NCBI GenBank assembly: GCA_035293405.1
Contig: DATDOE010000003.1
Span: forward strand, 1-64,000
DNA: 64,000 bases
Direction of reading: 5' to 3'
Source of the DNA: Gp6-AA40 sp035293405
GTDB taxonomy: Bacteria; Acidobacteriota; Vicinamibacteria; Vicinamibacterales; UBA2999
This document shows, one piece after another, positions 62,841 through 64,000 of this stretch. Under the pieces are notes generated by a model. That model was not told the origin of the DNA, did not search any database, and saw only the letters and a program-made list of their open reading frames with translations. The first letter of the stretch is position 1, and every line of letters begins with the position of its first letter. A program made the position numbers and the translations under genes.

Positions 62841-63734
62841 GTGCCCCGAACTCTCATCCCCCACACCAGCTTCAAGTCCGGTCGCGCAACGTTCCGCTTT
62901 TACCTTGGCGATTGCCTCGATGTACTGAGCCGGATGGATGCGGGCTCGGTCGATGTGATCGTGACGTCGCCGCCGTACAACCTCGGCATTCGCTATCGCA
63001 CCTACGACGACACGATGCCCCGCCGTGAGTATCTCGACTGGACGGGCAAGTGGGTCCAACAGGCCGCCCGCGTGCTCTCGCCGGACAGTTCGTTGTTTCT
63101 CAACGTCGGGGCCAAGCCCACCGACCCGTGGACGGCGCTCGACGTGGCTCAGGCGGTGAGACCACATCTCCACCTGCAGAACACGATTCACTGGATCAAG
63201 TCGATCGCGATCGAGAAGTCACTGGCGGGCGCGCGAGCGGGCCTCACCGATGACCTGGCCGTGGGCCACTACAAGCCAATCAACAGCCGCCGTTTCGTTC
63301 ACGACTGCCACGAGTTCGTCTTCCACTTTTCTGGAGCAGGCGACACGCCGCTCGACCGGCAGGCTATCGGCGTGCGGTATCAGGACCAGTCGAACATCGG
63401 GCGGTGGCGAACCGGGGCGTCCGGTGTCCGTTGCCGCGGGAACACCTGGTTCATCCCGTATGAAACGATTCAGAGCCGCGAAAAAGACCGGCCACACCCG
63501 GCGACGTTCCCGCCAAAGCTCCCCGAAATGTGCCTCAAGCTCCATGGTCTCGACCGCGCGCGAGTGGTAGCGGACCCCTTTCTTGGACTGGGGTCGACGG
63601 CGGTTGCCTGTGCACAGTTGGGCGTGAGCTTCATCGGGATAGAAATGGACGAGGGCTACCTGAAAGAGGCGATTGAACGTACACGCGCCGCCCTCCCGGC
63701 GGCGCCGGCTCGTACAACGCGCGTCCGGCGCTGA
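62841..63734 (+). CDS. Orphan DNA methyltransferase, beta class
   Basis: A 297-residue enzyme. The catalytic motif IV TSPPYNLGIRY lies near the N-terminus (about residue 43), and the SAM-binding motif I DPFLGLGSTAVACAQLGVSFIGIEMDEGY lies near the C-terminus, the order of beta-class methyltransferases. SPPY (rather than DPPY) is most common in N4-cytosine enzymes, but some adenine enzymes share it. The target-recognition region is in the middle. No restriction endonuclease or specificity subunit is adjacent, so it looks like an orphan modification enzyme. The GTG 62841 start follows the -10 box closely. Confidence 0.9.
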   Translation: MPRTLIPHTSFKSGRATFRFYLGDCLDVLSRMDAGSVDVIVTSPPYNLGIRYRTYDDTMPRREYLDWTGKWVQQAARVLSPDSSLFLNVGAKPTDPWTALDVAQAVRPHLHLQNTIHWIKSIAIEKSLAGARAGLTDDLAVGHYKPINSRRFVHDCHEFVFHFSGAGDTPLDRQAIGVRYQDQSNIGRWRTGASGVRCRGNTWFIPYETIQSREKDRPHPATFPPKLPEMCLKLHGLDRARVVADPFLGLGSTAVACAQLGVSFIGIEMDEGYLKEAIERTRAALPAAPARTTRVRR

Positions 63735-63784
63735 CGAGTTCCGGGTATCTTCGTCGTTCAAATCGCGCACAAGTATCGGTGCCG

Positions 63785-63814
63785 TTGAATCCATGCGTGC
63801 CGCAAATGTATGCT
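63785..63814 (+). promoter_or_regulatory. Promoter of LysR gene, leaderless candidate
   Basis: TTGAAT (63785-63790), 18-bp spacer and TATGCT (63809-63814), then 6 nt to ATG 63821; no Shine-Dalgarno. Confidence 0.55.
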
Positions 63815-63820
63815 GACGGC

Positions 63821-64000
63821 ATGGACCTCAGGCAGCTCGAGATCATCCGCGCCATCGCCGACAGCGGATCCTTCACGGCCGCAGGCGAGAAGCTCCATGT
63901 CTCCCAGTCCGCAATCAGCCGGCAGATTCTCCTGCTCGAGGACGAGCTGGGCGAGCCGGTGTTTCACCGCATCGGACGACGGATTCGCATTACGCCCGCA
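63821..64000 (+). CDS. LysR-family transcriptional regulator (partial)
   Basis: The first 60 residues before the window ends: MDLRQLEIIRAIADSGSFTAAGEKLHVSQSAISRQILLLEDELGEPVF. This is a clear LysR winged helix-turn-helix (helix AAGEKLHVSQSAISRQI). The effector domain lies outside the window, so the ligand cannot be inferred. ATG 63821 follows a -35/-10 pair. Confidence 0.9.
   Translation, partial: MDLRQLEIIRAIADSGSFTAAGEKLHVSQSAISRQILLLEDELGEPVFHRIGRRIRITPA

Overview
The window is high-GC bacterial chromosome and most resembles Acidobacteriota, probably a Vicinamibacterales/Luteitalea-like member. The indicators are an ADOP-type duplicated orphan permease at 8173-10791, a DUF6152-type secreted protein beside a secreted 'LSGVWQ' protein, a prolix secreted and lipoprotein repertoire, and many short dispersed tandem-repeat elements between genes. 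This assignment is inferred from gene content, not from a search.

Layout. 1-10.8 kb is accessory: two small secreted proteins, a frameshifted SPFH protein, a small HExxH protein, a beta-lactamase-family remnant, a hybrid histidine kinase, a duplicated-domain secreted protein, an NHL-repeat protein and the ADOP permease. 10.9-21.3 kb is the most striking block. It holds three transglutaminase-like proteins, two circularly permuted ATP-grasp modules and two alpha-E modules (one ATP-grasp and one alpha-E fused in a single 835-residue protein), nearly all start/stop-overlapped. This is an amplified form of the predicted amide-ligase/alpha-E/transglutaminase peptide-tagging system, whose function is still unknown. 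A 53-codon membrane ORF, easily missed, sits directly in front of the plus-strand transglutaminase.

21.3-37.3 kb holds a frameshifted lipoprotein, tRNA-Pro(GGG) with its terminator, a MerR regulator, Der GTPase with a long Lys-Gly-Ser repeat tail, HU with a near-consensus sigma70 promoter, an M50 site-2 protease, and a minus-strand housekeeping run (msbA-yicC-gmk-rpoZ-coaBC-udg-priA). galE and ugd follow as UDP-sugar genes. 37.3-46.4 kb is an exopolysaccharide cluster: four GT4 enzymes, one GT2, a polyprenyl glycosyl-phosphotransferase and a UDP-glucuronate decarboxylase, with a zinc-ribbon trypsin-like protease embedded. ugd, UDP-glucuronate decarboxylase and galE would supply UDP-glucuronate, UDP-xylose and UDP-galactose. 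No Wzx or Wzy is visible.

46.4-64 kb contains pgsA, a TPR/SLH lipoprotein, hflX, an MFS transporter, glpX, a methyltransferase, a bactofilin with a structured leader, cysteine desulfurase plus mnmA (tRNA thiolation), DinB-family genes, trxB/trxA, glgA, an FdhE-like protein, a D,D-carboxypeptidase, an orphan beta-class DNA methyltransferase and the start of a LysR regulator running off the window.

Two genome-scale patterns cut across the genes. First, several short repeat families lie between genes, often starting or ending exactly at stop codons, and similar minisatellites are read in frame inside Der, UDG and PriA. Second, at least seven genes have a TAnnnT-type -10 box only 5-9 nt before the start codon and no Shine-Dalgarno, which suggests leaderless transcripts.
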